Source of the DNA: Actinomadura coerulea
Lineage (GTDB): Bacteria > Actinomycetota > Actinomycetes > Streptosporangiales > Streptosporangiaceae
Assembly (NCBI RefSeq): GCF_014208105.1
Contig: NZ_JACHMQ010000001.1
Location: forward strand, 5,270,001 to 5,334,000
DNA: 64,000 nt
Direction: 5' to 3'
The notes below the pieces were generated by a model that searched no databases, was not told the origin of the DNA, and saw only the letters and a list, made by a program, of their open reading frames with translations. Position numbers and translations under genes: made by a program. This document shows positions 49,731 to 58,818 of the stretch, piece after piece; the stretch's first letter is position 1, and each line of letters starts with the position of its first letter.

Positions 49731-51589
49731 TGGAAGATCACCACCGCGGCCGCGATGGCGGCGACTCCGGCGAGCAGGCCGGTGAGGTAGGTCTGCGGGT
49801 TTCCGTTCTGGACGAATCTGACCAGGCCGCCGAGCCGCCGGGCGCCCCGTCCGGTGCCGATGACGGCGGCGTCCACGCCGCGCTGGTCGAACTGGACGAC
49901 GTGACGCGCCAGGGTCTGGACGGGTCGGACGATGACCGCCGCATAGAGCTCGTCCACGAAGAAGGCCCGCGCGAAGACGGTACGGACGGGGCCGAGCGCG
50001 CGCGCGGGATCCAAGGCCGGATCGCGGTTCCACACCAGGAAGGCCCCGCCCGCGCCCACCGCGAGCAGTAGGACGCTGAGCAGCGAGGCTCCGAGTTGGG
50101 GCCGCAGCTCCGTAGCCCCGAGACCGAAGAATCCGAGGATCGCGGCGGGGACGGCCAGCGCCGCCACGGTCCACGGCATGACGCGCCCCGGATCGCGGAC
50201 TTCGTAGGTTCCGCGATGCTCACCGAAGAACGTCATCAACCACGCACGCATCGCGTAGGCGGCCGTCAGGACGACCGTGACGAGCAATCCGAGATAGACC
50301 AGCCACGCGATCCCGCCCGATGTGACCTCGCCGCCATGCAGGGCGGCGTGTTGGGCGGCCTCGATGACGGCGTCCTTGCTGAACCATCCGCTGAACGGCG
50401 GGACGCCCGCGAGGGCGGCGAAACCCACGGTCATCGACCAGAACGTGAGGGGCATGCCGCGCCGCAGGCCTCCGTAGTGGGCGAGCATGTTCGACCCTGC
50501 GGTCACGATGACGCATCCGGCGGCGAGGAACAGCAGCGCCTTGAACGCCGCGTGCGTGAGCAGGTGGAAGACCGCGGCCGACTTCGCGCCCACCGCGAGA
50601 CCGGCGGCCATGACGGCGAGCTGGCTGATCGTGGAGTACGCCAGGACGCGTTTCAGGTCGTCCTGGGCGAGGGCCGCGCACGCCGAGCCGACCATGGAGA
50701 CCACCGCGAGGACGCCCAGGACGGCGAGCGCGGTCGGCGCCGCGAGGAACACCCCGTCCAGGCGCGCCACGACGTAGATCCCCGCCGCGACCATCGTCGC
50801 CGCGTGGATGAGGGCGCTGATCGGCGTGGGGCCCGCCATGGCGTCCGGGAGCCAGGTGTGCAGCGGGAACTGGGCGCTCTTGCCCGCGACCCCGGCGAGC
50901 AGCAGCAGCGCGGCCGCCGTCGCCGTCGACTGGGGGAGGTCGCCGGCCGTCCGGACGATCCGGTCGATCTGGAACGTCCCGGCGCCCGCGCCGAGCACGA
51001 TCACGCCGATGAGGAAGCCGACGTCGCCGAGCCGCGTGACGAGGAACGCCTTGACCGCCGCCCGCGAGTTGGCCCGCTCCTCCCAGTGGTGCCCGATCAG
51101 GAAGTACGAGCAGATGCCCATGACCTCCCAGCCGGCATACAGGACGAGCAGGTCGCCGGAGTAGACGACCAGCAGCATCGCGGACGTGAACAGCGAGATG
51201 AACGCGGCGTAGGAGGAGTACCGGCGGTCGGCGGACATGTACGCGACCGAGAACACCTGGACGGCGAGCGCCACGCAGCAGACCATGAGGCCGACCACCG
51301 CGGCCAGGCCGTCCACCTGGAGCCCGACCCTGATCGGCACCGACCCGGTCTCGACGAGGGTGAGCGCGCCGGTGCGCTCGCCGGGGTCGCGCCAGACGGC
51401 GAACGCGACGACCGCCGACAGGACGAGCGACACCGCGACCGGCGCGCACGCGATCAGCGCGGGGCCGTTGCGCAGCGGCGACCCCGCGGGGGCGCCGCGC
51501 AGGACCCGGGTCAGGGACGGGCCGAACAGCATGCCGGCGAAGGCGGCGAGGAACGGCGGCAGCGCGACGAGGGACGCGAGCCAGATCAC
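49727..51589 (-). CDS. nuoL: NADH-quinone oxidoreductase subunit L
   Basis: 620 residues, overlapping nuoK by 4 bp. Distal antiporter-like subunit with YAGWEVMGICSYFLIG, KSAQFPLHTWLPDAMAGPTP and HAATMVAAGIY; C-terminal lateral helix region present. Proton pumping in the membrane. Confidence 0.95.
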   Translation of the reverse strand: MIWLASLVALPPFLAAFAGMLFGPSLTRVLRGAPAGSPLRNGPALIACAPVAVSLVLSAVVAFAVWRDPGERTGALTLVETGSVPIRVGLQVDGLAAVVGLMVCCVALAVQVFSVAYMSADRRYSSYAAFISLFTSAMLLVVYSGDLLVLYAGWEVMGICSYFLIGHHWEERANSRAAVKAFLVTRLGDVGFLIGVIVLGAGAGTFQIDRIVRTAGDLPQSTATAAALLLLAGVAGKSAQFPLHTWLPDAMAGPTPISALIHAATMVAAGIYVVARLDGVFLAAPTALAVLGVLAVVSMVGSACAALAQDDLKRVLAYSTISQLAVMAAGLAVGAKSAAVFHLLTHAAFKALLFLAAGCVIVTAGSNMLAHYGGLRRGMPLTFWSMTVGFAALAGVPPFSGWFSKDAVIEAAQHAALHGGEVTSGGIAWLVYLGLLVTVVLTAAYAMRAWLMTFFGEHRGTYEVRDPGRVMPWTVAALAVPAAILGFFGLGATELRPQLGASLLSVLLLAVGAGGAFLVWNRDPALDPARALGPVRTVFARAFFVDELYAAVIVRPVQTLARHVVQFDQRGVDAAVIGTGRGARRLGGLVRFVQNGNPQTYLTGLLAGVAAIAAAVVIFQ

Positions 51590-52005
51590 GGCGCCGCCTC
51601 CTCGTGGGCGGGCGCCGGTTCGGGAGCGGCGTCCCCTCCCGCGGATGCGCGTCCGGCCGGGCGGGGGGCCGCGACCTCGATGCCCTCGGTGTCCTTCGCG
51701 TCCTCGGAGAGGGCGCGGAGGCGGTCGACGTCGATCATCTGCCGGTTGCGGAACACCAGCAGCACGATCGCGAGGCCGAGCCCGATCTCCGCCGCGGCGA
51801 TCACGATGGTGAACAGCGTGAGGACCTGGCCGCCGTGCAGGCGGTCCCGGTACCAGACGTCGAACGTGACGAGGTTGAGGTTCACCGCGTTCAGCATCAG
51901 CTCGACCGACATCAGGACGAGGATCGCGTTGCGGCGCGCCAGCACCCCGTACACGCCGACGGAGAACAGCAGGGCGGCGACGACCGTCGGGTAGGCGAGA
52001 TGCAT
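51586..52005 (-). CDS. nuoK: NADH-quinone oxidoreductase subunit K with C-terminal tail
   Basis: 139 residues. Three helices with the conserved membrane Glu in VLMSVELMLNAVNLN and IAAAEIGLGLAI. The last 40 or so residues are a hydrophilic Ala/Pro/Glu tail beyond the usual roughly 100-residue length. Confidence 0.94.
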   Translation of the reverse strand: MHLAYPTVVAALLFSVGVYGVLARRNAILVLMSVELMLNAVNLNLVTFDVWYRDRLHGGQVLTLFTIVIAAAEIGLGLAIVLLVFRNRQMIDVDRLRALSEDAKDTEGIEVAAPRPAGRASAGGDAAPEPAPAHEEAAP

Positions 52006-52586
52006 CAGCCGCCGGCCTTCCCGCCGGGCTTCGCGCCCGGCTTCCCGGCGGCCCCGCGGTCCGGCTCCGCCTCGGCGGCCGGCCGGGCCCGGATGTCGGA
52101 CCGCGACAGGACGATCGCGCCGACCAGCGACGCCAGCAGCAGCACCGACAGGATCTCGAACGGCAGCACCCACGTCCGGAACACGGCGCCGCCGAGCTCC
52201 TCCGCCGACCCGCCGCCCGCGCGCAGCGGCATCCGCGCGCCGCCGAACCCCATGACCATCACGGTGACCAGGACGGCGGCCGTCGCTGCGGCGACGGCCA
52301 GCGCGGCCCACCGGTTCCCGGAGTCGAGGTCGGCGGACTCCCCGATCGGCGCCCGCGTCAGCATGACCCCGAACAGCAGCAGCACCACGACGGCGCCGAC
52401 GTAGATGAGGACCTGCACCCAGGCCACGAACTCCGCGGTGAGGACGAGGTAGCCGCCCGCGAGCGCGCCGAACGACACCACCAGCCACAGCGCCGCGTGG
52501 ACGAGCTGCCGCGTCGTGACCACGAGGACCGCGGAGCCGACCGCCACCACGCCGAGCAGCGTGAACACGATCTCCTGGCCGCTCAT
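52005..52586 (-). CDS. nuoJ: NADH-quinone oxidoreductase subunit J
   Basis: 193 residues. Five helices, with VQVLIYVGAVVVLLLFGVML characteristic of NuoJ (pi-bulge helix 3). Short Lys/Gly-rich cytoplasmic tail. The start overlaps nuoI by 4 bp. Confidence 0.94.
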   Translation of the reverse strand: MSGQEIVFTLLGVVAVGSAVLVVTTRQLVHAALWLVVSFGALAGGYLVLTAEFVAWVQVLIYVGAVVVLLLFGVMLTRAPIGESADLDSGNRWAALAVAAATAAVLVTVMVMGFGGARMPLRAGGGSAEELGGAVFRTWVLPFEILSVLLLASLVGAIVLSRSDIRARPAAEAEPDRGAAGKPGAKPGGKAGG

Positions 52587-53143
52587 CCGCGCTCCCCCGG
52601 CCCCGGGGGCGGGCCCGTGCGGGGAGACCGGGCGGCCCGCGCGGCGGCCTTCTCCGCCGCGGCCACCTCCTTCGGAGGCTCGGCGGACGGGTCGTGCGCC
52701 TGCGGCGGCGGGACGGTCCACATCCACTCCCGCAGCCGCTCCTTCTCGTGCGTCAGCTCGGCGATGTCGTACTCGGCGTACTCGAACTCCGGCGACCAGA
52801 ACAGCGCGTCGAACGGGCACACCTCGATGCAGATGCCGCAGTACATGCACAGCGCGAAGTCGATCGCGAACCGGTCGAGGACGTTGCGGGTCCGGGGCCG
52901 CCCGCCGCCTTCGGCCGGGAGGGTCTCCTTGTGCGAATCGATGTAGATGCACCAGTCGGGACACTCTCGGGCGCACAGCATGCACACCGTGCAGTTCTCC
53001 TCGAACAGCGCGATGACGCCCCTGCTGCGCGGCGGCAGGTCCGGTTGAACTTCGGGGTACTGGCGCGTTATGGACCGCCGCGTCATCGTCCGCAACGTGA
53101 CCGCCAGCCCCTTGGCCAGCCCGCCTCCTGGTAGCCGTCCCAC
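52583..53143 (-). CDS. nuoI: NADH-quinone oxidoreductase subunit I (two [4Fe-4S])
   Basis: About 186 residues from GTG 53143 (GLAKGLAVT and RQYPE match the family N-terminus; an ATG at 53203 would add 20). Two ferredoxin clusters: CTVCMLCARECP and CMYCGICIEVCP (N6a/N6b). Long Pro/Ala-rich C-terminal tail. Relays electrons to NuoB. Confidence 0.93.
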   Translation of the reverse strand: MGRLPGGGLAKGLAVTLRTMTRRSITRQYPEVQPDLPPRSRGVIALFEENCTVCMLCARECPDWCIYIDSHKETLPAEGGGRPRTRNVLDRFAIDFALCMYCGICIEVCPFDALFWSPEFEYAEYDIAELTHEKERLREWMWTVPPPQAHDPSAEPPKEVAAAEKAAARAARSPRTGPPPGPGERG

Positions 53144-53253
53144 CGCCCCATGATTGCGCACGTTCGGCGCGGGGGGAACGCGGCGGGTTCGGCGTTCGTC
53201 CAACGAGGTATAGGTCGGGTGCTAGAGCGCAGGCTTGCGGCCGGGGAGGGCAT

Positions 53254-54084
53254 GTGGGTCATCACGCGGAGCGCCCCTATGGTCCCGAGCCCGAGCCCCG
53301 CTCCCGGCCGGCGTCCGACCAGCCCGATCTTCCTCACCGGCCCCCGCCGGGGCCCGCGCGGCCCCCGCGCACGTCGCCCGGATGGCGCCCTCCGTATCCG
53401 GGTCCGCCCGTGGCCCCGCAGCCGCCCATGCCGTCGCCCATTCCGGCGCCCACCCCGGAGACGGCCCGCGGCATCGTGTGGGCTTTCGTGCCCTTCGTCA
53501 CCCTCGGCTTCGGGACCCCGGCCTCGTTCCTGTACGCGGCCGCCCGGCGGCGGTCCATGGGACTCGGGGGCACCGCGGCCGGCTACGGCGCCGGCACGGC
53601 GGCCGTGCTGATGATGCTCCAGTCCGGCGACCCGTTCTTCCTCGTCATCGGCTCGTTCATGATGCTCCTGCTGTGGATCGCCGGGACGGGGCACGCGTTC
53701 GCCGTCCGGTCGTCGGTGTTCCCCCGCGAGATCCCCCGCAACGTGCTGAACGAGCACGCGATCGAGGTCGCCAAGTACCGGCGGTCGCTGCGCGAGCAGG
53801 CCCGCGCGCTCGCCGCCGAGGACCCGGCGCTCGCCCGAGAGCTGCGCATCGGCCGCCCCGACATGCCGCGCGCCTACGACGACGGCGGGCTCGTGGACGT
53901 CAACCACGCCCCCCGCGGGATCATCGAGGCCCTGCCCGGCATGACCCCGGAGCTCGCCGACCGCATCGTCCGCCGCCGCGCGCAGACGGGCGGGTTCGTC
54001 TCCGCCGAGGAGATGGCCGTCGACGCCGACGTCCCGCCGGACGTCCTCCCCCAGCTCGCCGACTTCACGATCTTCCTCCGCTGA
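53254..54084 (+). CDS. Membrane protein with C-terminal helix-hairpin-helix domain
   Basis: 276 residues from GTG 53254 (GGGGAGGG ribosome-binding site). Pro-rich cytoplasmic N-terminus (about 70 residues), two or three hydrophobic helices (about 72-155), then a coiled charged region and a ComEA-like HhH domain (VDVNHAPRGIIEALPGMTPELADRIVRRR). It lies antisense inside the nuo cluster, between nuoI and nuoH, and ends 20 bp from nuoH. Function unknown; HhH modules bind DNA or act as protein-protein domains. Confidence 0.85.
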   Translation: MGHHAERPYGPEPEPRSRPASDQPDLPHRPPPGPARPPRTSPGWRPPYPGPPVAPQPPMPSPIPAPTPETARGIVWAFVPFVTLGFGTPASFLYAAARRRSMGLGGTAAGYGAGTAAVLMMLQSGDPFFLVIGSFMMLLLWIAGTGHAFAVRSSVFPREIPRNVLNEHAIEVAKYRRSLREQARALAAEDPALARELRIGRPDMPRAYDDGGLVDVNHAPRGIIEALPGMTPELADRIVRRRAQTGGFVSAEEMAVDADVPPDVLPQLADFTIFLR

Positions 54085-54104
54085 CCTCCGGGCGCCGGGG
54101 GCGC

Positions 54105-55058
54105 TCAGAGGGCGACCCTGAGGACGCCGGTCAGCGCGAGCTGGGCCAGCGACAGCGGGACGAGCCACGCCCAGGCGAGCTTCTGCAGCTGGTCCTCGCG
54201 CATGCGCGGGTAGCTGACCCGCAGCCAGATCACGCAGAACGCCAGCACGGCGACCTTCAGCAGCGTCCAGAGCCAGCCCAGCTCGGTGTTCAGGAACGGG
54301 CCCTTCCACCCGCCGAGGAACAGCACGGTCGTCAGCGCGCACAGCACGACGATCCCGGCGTACTCGGCCAGGATGAACAGCGCGAAGCGCAGCCCGCCGT
54401 ACTCCGTGTACGGGCCGAAGATGATCTCCGAGTCGGCGACCGGCATGTCGAACGGCGGGCGCCTCAGCTCCGCCAGGCCCGCGACGAAGAAGACCACGCC
54501 TCCGACCGCCTGCCACGGCAGCCACCACCAGCGCCACTCCTCCACGACGCCCTGGAGCGACAGCCTCCCCGCCGCCATCGCCACCGACGACGCCGCGAAC
54601 ACCATCGGCAGCTCGTAGGACATCAGCTGCGCCGCGACCCGCATCCCGCCGAGCAGCGAGTACTTGTTCGCGCTCGCCCAGCCCGCCATGATCGCGCCGA
54701 TCACGCCGACGCCCATCACGGCGAGCGCGAAGAACACCCCGGGGCCGAGGTCGAGCGCGACCTGCCCGCCGGGCCCGACCGGGACCACCAGCAGCACCAG
54801 CAGGTACGGGACGATCGCCACGCCCGGCGCCAGCCTGAACACCCACCGGTCGGCGTCGCGCGGGACCACGTCCTCCTTCTGCGCGAACTTGACGCCGTCG
54901 GCGACGAGCTGCGCCCAGCCGTGGAAACCGCCCGCGTACATGGGGCCGAGACGGCCCTGCATGTGCGCCATTACCTTGTGCTCGGCCTGCCCCACCAGCA
55001 GCGGGAGCACCGCGAACGCGCCCGCGACCAGCACCAGCTTGACCACGACCTCAAGCAT
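54105..55058 (-). CDS. nuoH: NADH-quinone oxidoreductase subunit H
   Basis: 317 residues, about eight helices. Quinone-site loop with EHKVMAHMQGRLGPMYAG and the acidic EYGGLRFALFILAEYAG; NuoH forms the Q-module/membrane junction. Overlaps the nuoC stop by 8 bp. Confidence 0.95.
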   Translation of the reverse strand: MLEVVVKLVLVAGAFAVLPLLVGQAEHKVMAHMQGRLGPMYAGGFHGWAQLVADGVKFAQKEDVVPRDADRWVFRLAPGVAIVPYLLVLLVVPVGPGGQVALDLGPGVFFALAVMGVGVIGAIMAGWASANKYSLLGGMRVAAQLMSYELPMVFAASSVAMAAGRLSLQGVVEEWRWWWLPWQAVGGVVFFVAGLAELRRPPFDMPVADSEIIFGPYTEYGGLRFALFILAEYAGIVVLCALTTVLFLGGWKGPFLNTELGWLWTLLKVAVLAFCVIWLRVSYPRMREDQLQKLAWAWLVPLSLAQLALTGVLRVAL

Positions 55059-55617
55059 TGGGCCCCCAGCCCTCCGGGACCCCGGGCGGACGGACGCGGC
55101 GGCGGCTCGGCGCCCCGTGCCCCGACTCGCCCGGTTCCTTCGCGCCCGGCCACGGCTTGGCGACGCGGGCGGCGAGCACGAAGTCCTTGCGCAGCGGGTG
55201 GCCCTCGAAACCGTCGGGCAGCAGCAGGGGGACGAGGTTCGGGTGGCCCTCGAAGAGGATGCCGAACATCTCCGCCGTCTCCCGCTCGTGCCACCCGGCG
55301 CCCCGGTAGACGCCCGTCGCCGTCGCCAGCACGGGCGCCCGCTTCGTGACGCGCGTGCGGACCAGCAGGTGGTGGCGGCGCTCCAGCGAGTACACGTGGA
55401 CGACGACCGCGAAGCCGTCCTCCATCTCGTCGACGCCGGTCAGCCAGTCGAAGAAGCCGCAGGCCAGGTCGTCGCGCGCGAAGGTGAGCGCGTCCACCCA
55501 GAGCTCGGGCGCCACCCCGACGGCCAGCCCGCCGAAGGTCTCCTCGGTGGTGACCTCGTCGCCGAAGCGCGCCGTCCAGGCGTCCGCGAGCTCCGCACCC
55601 GTGGGTCGCGGGCTCAT
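55051..55617 (-). CDS. nuoC: NADH-quinone oxidoreductase subunit C
   Basis: 188 residues. 30-kDa subunit with WHERETAEMFGILFEGHP and FEGHPLRKDF, both family hallmarks. A Pro/Arg-rich tail follows. The next gene is nuoH: nuoD, which normally follows nuoC, is absent. Confidence 0.93.
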   Translation of the reverse strand: MSPRPTGAELADAWTARFGDEVTTEETFGGLAVGVAPELWVDALTFARDDLACGFFDWLTGVDEMEDGFAVVVHVYSLERRHHLLVRTRVTKRAPVLATATGVYRGAGWHERETAEMFGILFEGHPNLVPLLLPDGFEGHPLRKDFVLAARVAKPWPGAKEPGESGHGAPSRRRVRPPGVPEGWGPNA

Positions 55618-56744
55618 CGGTCGCGTCCGATCTGGTCGTCGTGGTCGTCGTCCACCAGGCCGGGGATGATCGAGGGATCGTGCGACGGGTCCGCGCCCGG
55701 ATCGTCGTCCTCCACCACCGGAACGGGCGCGGTGACGTACTGGTCCTCGACGAGGTGGACGGGCTGCGTCGTGTCCGTCGGCCCGGCGGGCGGCGTCGTG
55801 TCCTCCGGCCGGACGGGCGGCGCCTCGGGCTCCGGTCCGGGCTCGGCCGAAACTTCGACGTCACCCAGGTGCCGGACGGGCTGGGTGACGTCGGTCGGAT
55901 CGGCGGGCGGCTCCGGCGCGGCCTCGGGGAGATGCCGGACGGGCTGCGTCGTGTCGGTCGGCTTGACGGGCGGCGCCTCACGCTCGGCCGAGACCTCCGC
56001 GTCGCCGACGTGCTGGACGGGCAGCGTCTCGTTGTCCGCGGCCTCGGTCTCCGCGGCCTCGGTCTCCGCGGCCTCGTCCTTCGGGGGCTCGGCCTCGTGG
56101 CCGTCGTCCTCCAGGCTGTGCCAGTGATCGAAGGTCTCGTGCTGGTCGGACGGGGGCGGCGGCTGGAGCGGGCGGCGCAGGACGGTGGCCGGGAGCGGAC
56201 GCGGCGCCGGCGGCGGGGCGACGGGCTCACCGCCGCCGTCCCCGCCGTAGCGGTCGCCCAGCGACTCGCCGGCGATCTTCTCCTGGAGGTGGACGATGCC
56301 CTGCAGCAGCGCCTCCGGGCGGGGCGGGCAGCCGGGCACGTAGACGTCCACCGGGATGATCTGGTCGACGCCCTTGGTCACGCAGTAGGAGTCCCAGTAC
56401 GGGCCGCCGCAGTTGGAGCAGGCGCCGAAGGAGATGACGTACTTGGGTTCGGGCATCTGCTCGTAGAGGCGGCGCACCGCGGGGGCCATCTTGTCGCTGA
56501 CGGTGCCGGAGACGACCATCAGGTCGGCCTGCCGGGGGCCCGGCGCGAACGGGATGACGCCGAGCCGGATGAAGTCGTGCCGGCTCATCGACGTCGCGAT
56601 GAACTCGATGGCGCAGCAGGCCAGGCCGAAGTTGAAGACCCACAGCGAGTAGCGGCGGCCCCAGTTGAGCACGAACCTGATCGGCTTGGGCGCGAGCCGC
56701 GACAGCGGCCCGACGCTCGGCGGAGGAAGATCGATGGTGCCCAC
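55614..56744 (-). CDS. nuoB: NADH-quinone oxidoreductase subunit B with a long acidic repeat tail
   Basis: 376 residues versus about 160-230 normally. The core (1-175) is intact: LACCAIEF, GACSNCGG and PGCPPRPEAL supply the N2 cluster ligands. The remaining roughly 200 residues are a low-complexity Pro/Glu/Asp tail with recurring DTTQPVRHL / DVTQPVRHLGD / DTTQPVHLVED units. The tail is in frame with no stop and ends by overlapping nuoC. Confidence 0.94.
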   Translation of the reverse strand: MGTIDLPPPSVGPLSRLAPKPIRFVLNWGRRYSLWVFNFGLACCAIEFIATSMSRHDFIRLGVIPFAPGPRQADLMVVSGTVSDKMAPAVRRLYEQMPEPKYVISFGACSNCGGPYWDSYCVTKGVDQIIPVDVYVPGCPPRPEALLQGIVHLQEKIAGESLGDRYGGDGGGEPVAPPPAPRPLPATVLRRPLQPPPPSDQHETFDHWHSLEDDGHEAEPPKDEAAETEAAETEAADNETLPVQHVGDAEVSAEREAPPVKPTDTTQPVRHLPEAAPEPPADPTDVTQPVRHLGDVEVSAEPGPEPEAPPVRPEDTTPPAGPTDTTQPVHLVEDQYVTAPVPVVEDDDPGADPSHDPSIIPGLVDDDHDDQIGRDR

Positions 56745-56771
56745 GACGCCATTGTTACAGCGCCCGAGGGG

Positions 56772-57143
56772 TCAGACCCAGGACAGGACGCCCTTCTTGC
56801 CCGCGTAGGCGAGGCCCGCGGCCAGGAACGCCAGGAAGACGAACATCTCGCCGAGCGTCGTCGCCCCGTAGCCGGGGGCGGAGAAGACGGTCGCCCAGGG
56901 GAAGAGGAACACCGCGTCCACCGCGAACACCACGTAGAGGTAGGCGAAGACGTAATAGCGCACGTAGGAGTGGGCCCAGCCCTCGCCGACGGGGTCGACG
57001 CCGCACTCGTACGTCGTGAGCTTCTCGACCGTGGGACGATGGGGCCGCAGCAGGCGGTTCGCCGCGAGAGCTCCCCCGACGAGCCCGGCGCCCACGAGGA
57101 GCAACACGACCAGAACGACATATGTGTCGAAATAGTTATGCAC
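56772..57143 (-). CDS. nuoA: NADH-quinone oxidoreductase subunit A
   Basis: 123 residues, GTG start. Three helices, with the conserved YECGVDPVGEGW loop and acidic FAVDAVFLFPWA. First gene of the nuo cluster; divergent from the 57296 gene. A hairpin CCTCC-ACCCT-GGAGG lies in the shared promoter region. Confidence 0.94.
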   Translation of the reverse strand: MHNYFDTYVVLVVLLLVGAGLVGGALAANRLLRPHRPTVEKLTTYECGVDPVGEGWAHSYVRYYVFAYLYVVFAVDAVFLFPWATVFSAPGYGATTLGEMFVFLAFLAAGLAYAGKKGVLSWV

Positions 57144-57295
57144 CAGATCCTCCTCGCGTGCGTCACATCCAGTATCTCGCGAAGCAGCATCGACGAGTGT
57201 GACGTCGTACCTCCACCCTGGAGGATCACAATGTCATGCTCTTGCTGCACACTAGGTTCGCATGGGTCGGTTTTGACCTGGAAGGACGTGACCGG

Positions 57296-58558
57296 ATGAG
57301 CAACCCCCCGCCTCCCCCGGGCTGGGAATCCCCGGGTGGGGCCTCCTGGCCGCCTCCGCCGCCGCCAGCGGGCCCGGGCGGGCCCGGTCCCGGCGGCCCC
57401 GGCGGACCGCCCCCGCCCGGCGGCTTCGGAGGTCCCGGAACACCGCCCCCCTTCTTCCCCCCGCCCCCCGGCGGGCCGATGGGCCCGCCCATGCCGCCGC
57501 CGAGGCGCGGTGGTGGCGGTGGCCTGGTGATCGGCCTCATCGGCGGCGGCCTCGTCCTGCTGGTGATCATCGCGGTCGTGGTGTTCGTGGTGGCCAAGGG
57601 CGGCGGCAAGTCCCCCGAGGAGAAGCTGACCGCGGCCGCGACCAACATGGACGCCGCCCGCGCGGTCTCGCTGAAGGGCACGTTCGGCGGCAGCGAGACG
57701 CTGCGCGGCGAACTGAACGTCACCAAGGGCGGCCGCGCCATGGGACCCGTCACCTGGAACACCGACCAGGTCACCGTGCTGTCGGCCGACGGCAAGCTGT
57801 TCGTGAAGGGCGACAGGTCCTACTGGACGCGGCAGATCTCCTCCACCGACGACCCCTACTACCTCACCTCGGGTGAGCAGTGGGGCCGGCTGAGCGCGGA
57901 CGAGCTCGACCTCGACTTCAAGGAGCAGCTGTCGCCGACGGCGCTGGCGAGCAAGATCCGCTCGGCCCGGCTGTCGCGCGTCAAGCCGATCGAGACGACG
58001 TGGATGGGCAAGAAGGCGCTCAAGTTCAGCACCTTCTCCTCCACGCTCTACATCACCGACGAGGACGACGCCGAGCTGATCCGCTACGAGGCGACCACGC
58101 CGCGGGTCGCGCTGGACGTCACGCCGAAGGACTCCGGCGACGCCTCGTCCATCATCTCCGACATGCGCACCAGCATGGGCGAGCTGAAGGACTCCTTCAA
58201 CGGCTCGTCGAAGCCGACCGTCGAGGAGTGGAAGAAGGGCGGCTGCAACGGCAACACCGGCTGCACGGTCGAGGCCAAGATCCGGCCCCCGTACGACGTG
58301 GAGAAGCCCGTCACGGTCGACGTCCGGTTCCGGCTCACCGCCGGCACGCTGACCGGCCGCGACCTCGGCAACTGCACCACCCGCATCACGATCTCCAGCA
58401 CCCTCTCCCAGTGGGCGAGCTGCCGGGTCGTGAGCAGCGCGTGGACGAGCTGGGCGAAGGCGACCGGCGGCACGTTCTTCAAGCACGCCGAGTACAAGGT
58501 GATCGGCGCCACCTCCGCCGAGGTGTCCGCTCTGCAGAACGGCCTCGACAGCGAATGA
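57296..58558 (+). CDS. Membrane-anchored exported protein, tandem paralogue A
   Basis: 420 residues from ATG 57296. Pro/Gly-rich N-terminus (about 75 residues), one transmembrane helix (LVLLVIIAVVVFVV, near 85-98), then an exported region with an LppX-like first domain (GGRAMGPVTWNTDQVTVLS) and a C-terminal four-cysteine domain (GGCNGNTGCTVEA; GNCTTRI; WASCRVV). Paralogue of 58819-60408. Lies between nuoA and korA; function unknown. Confidence 0.8.
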   Translation: MSNPPPPPGWESPGGASWPPPPPPAGPGGPGPGGPGGPPPPGGFGGPGTPPPFFPPPPGGPMGPPMPPPRRGGGGGLVIGLIGGGLVLLVIIAVVVFVVAKGGGKSPEEKLTAAATNMDAARAVSLKGTFGGSETLRGELNVTKGGRAMGPVTWNTDQVTVLSADGKLFVKGDRSYWTRQISSTDDPYYLTSGEQWGRLSADELDLDFKEQLSPTALASKIRSARLSRVKPIETTWMGKKALKFSTFSSTLYITDEDDAELIRYEATTPRVALDVTPKDSGDASSIISDMRTSMGELKDSFNGSSKPTVEEWKKGGCNGNTGCTVEAKIRPPYDVEKPVTVDVRFRLTAGTLTGRDLGNCTTRITISSTLSQWASCRVVSSAWTSWAKATGGTFFKHAEYKVIGATSAEVSALQNGLDSE

Positions 58559-58600
58559 CGCCGCAGGTGAGGCGCCCCGCGCGCTGACCCGCGTCCATGA

Positions 58601-58652
58601 GGGTGCCCGGTGGCGCTCCTCCCGTTCCGGGAGGACGCGCCGCCGGGCACCC
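58601..58652 (+). terminator. Long hairpin terminator between the tandem paralogues
   Basis: Stem GGGTGCCCGG ... CCGGGCACCC with inner GGCGC/GCGCC and CCTCCC/GGGAGG arms, about 50 nt in all. Confidence 0.85.
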
Positions 58653-58818
58653 TTATGCTCTTTGTGGACGGCCCCTCCAGGGCCCGGCGGCCGCCCTTCC
58701 CCCCCGGAACGTTCCCGAGCCCGTCGGCACCCACCGGGGGACGCCTCCATGACCCCTTGCTTTGTGTCTGACGGTCGGGCCGGCACCTGGCCCCGGAAGT
58801 GAGCAGAGTGAGCCCCGA

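Noticed and set aside
57205..57240. Rex-type redox operator between nuoA and the 57296 gene
   Set aside because: Only one TTGTGAT half-site is present; the opposing half does not match TTCACAA.
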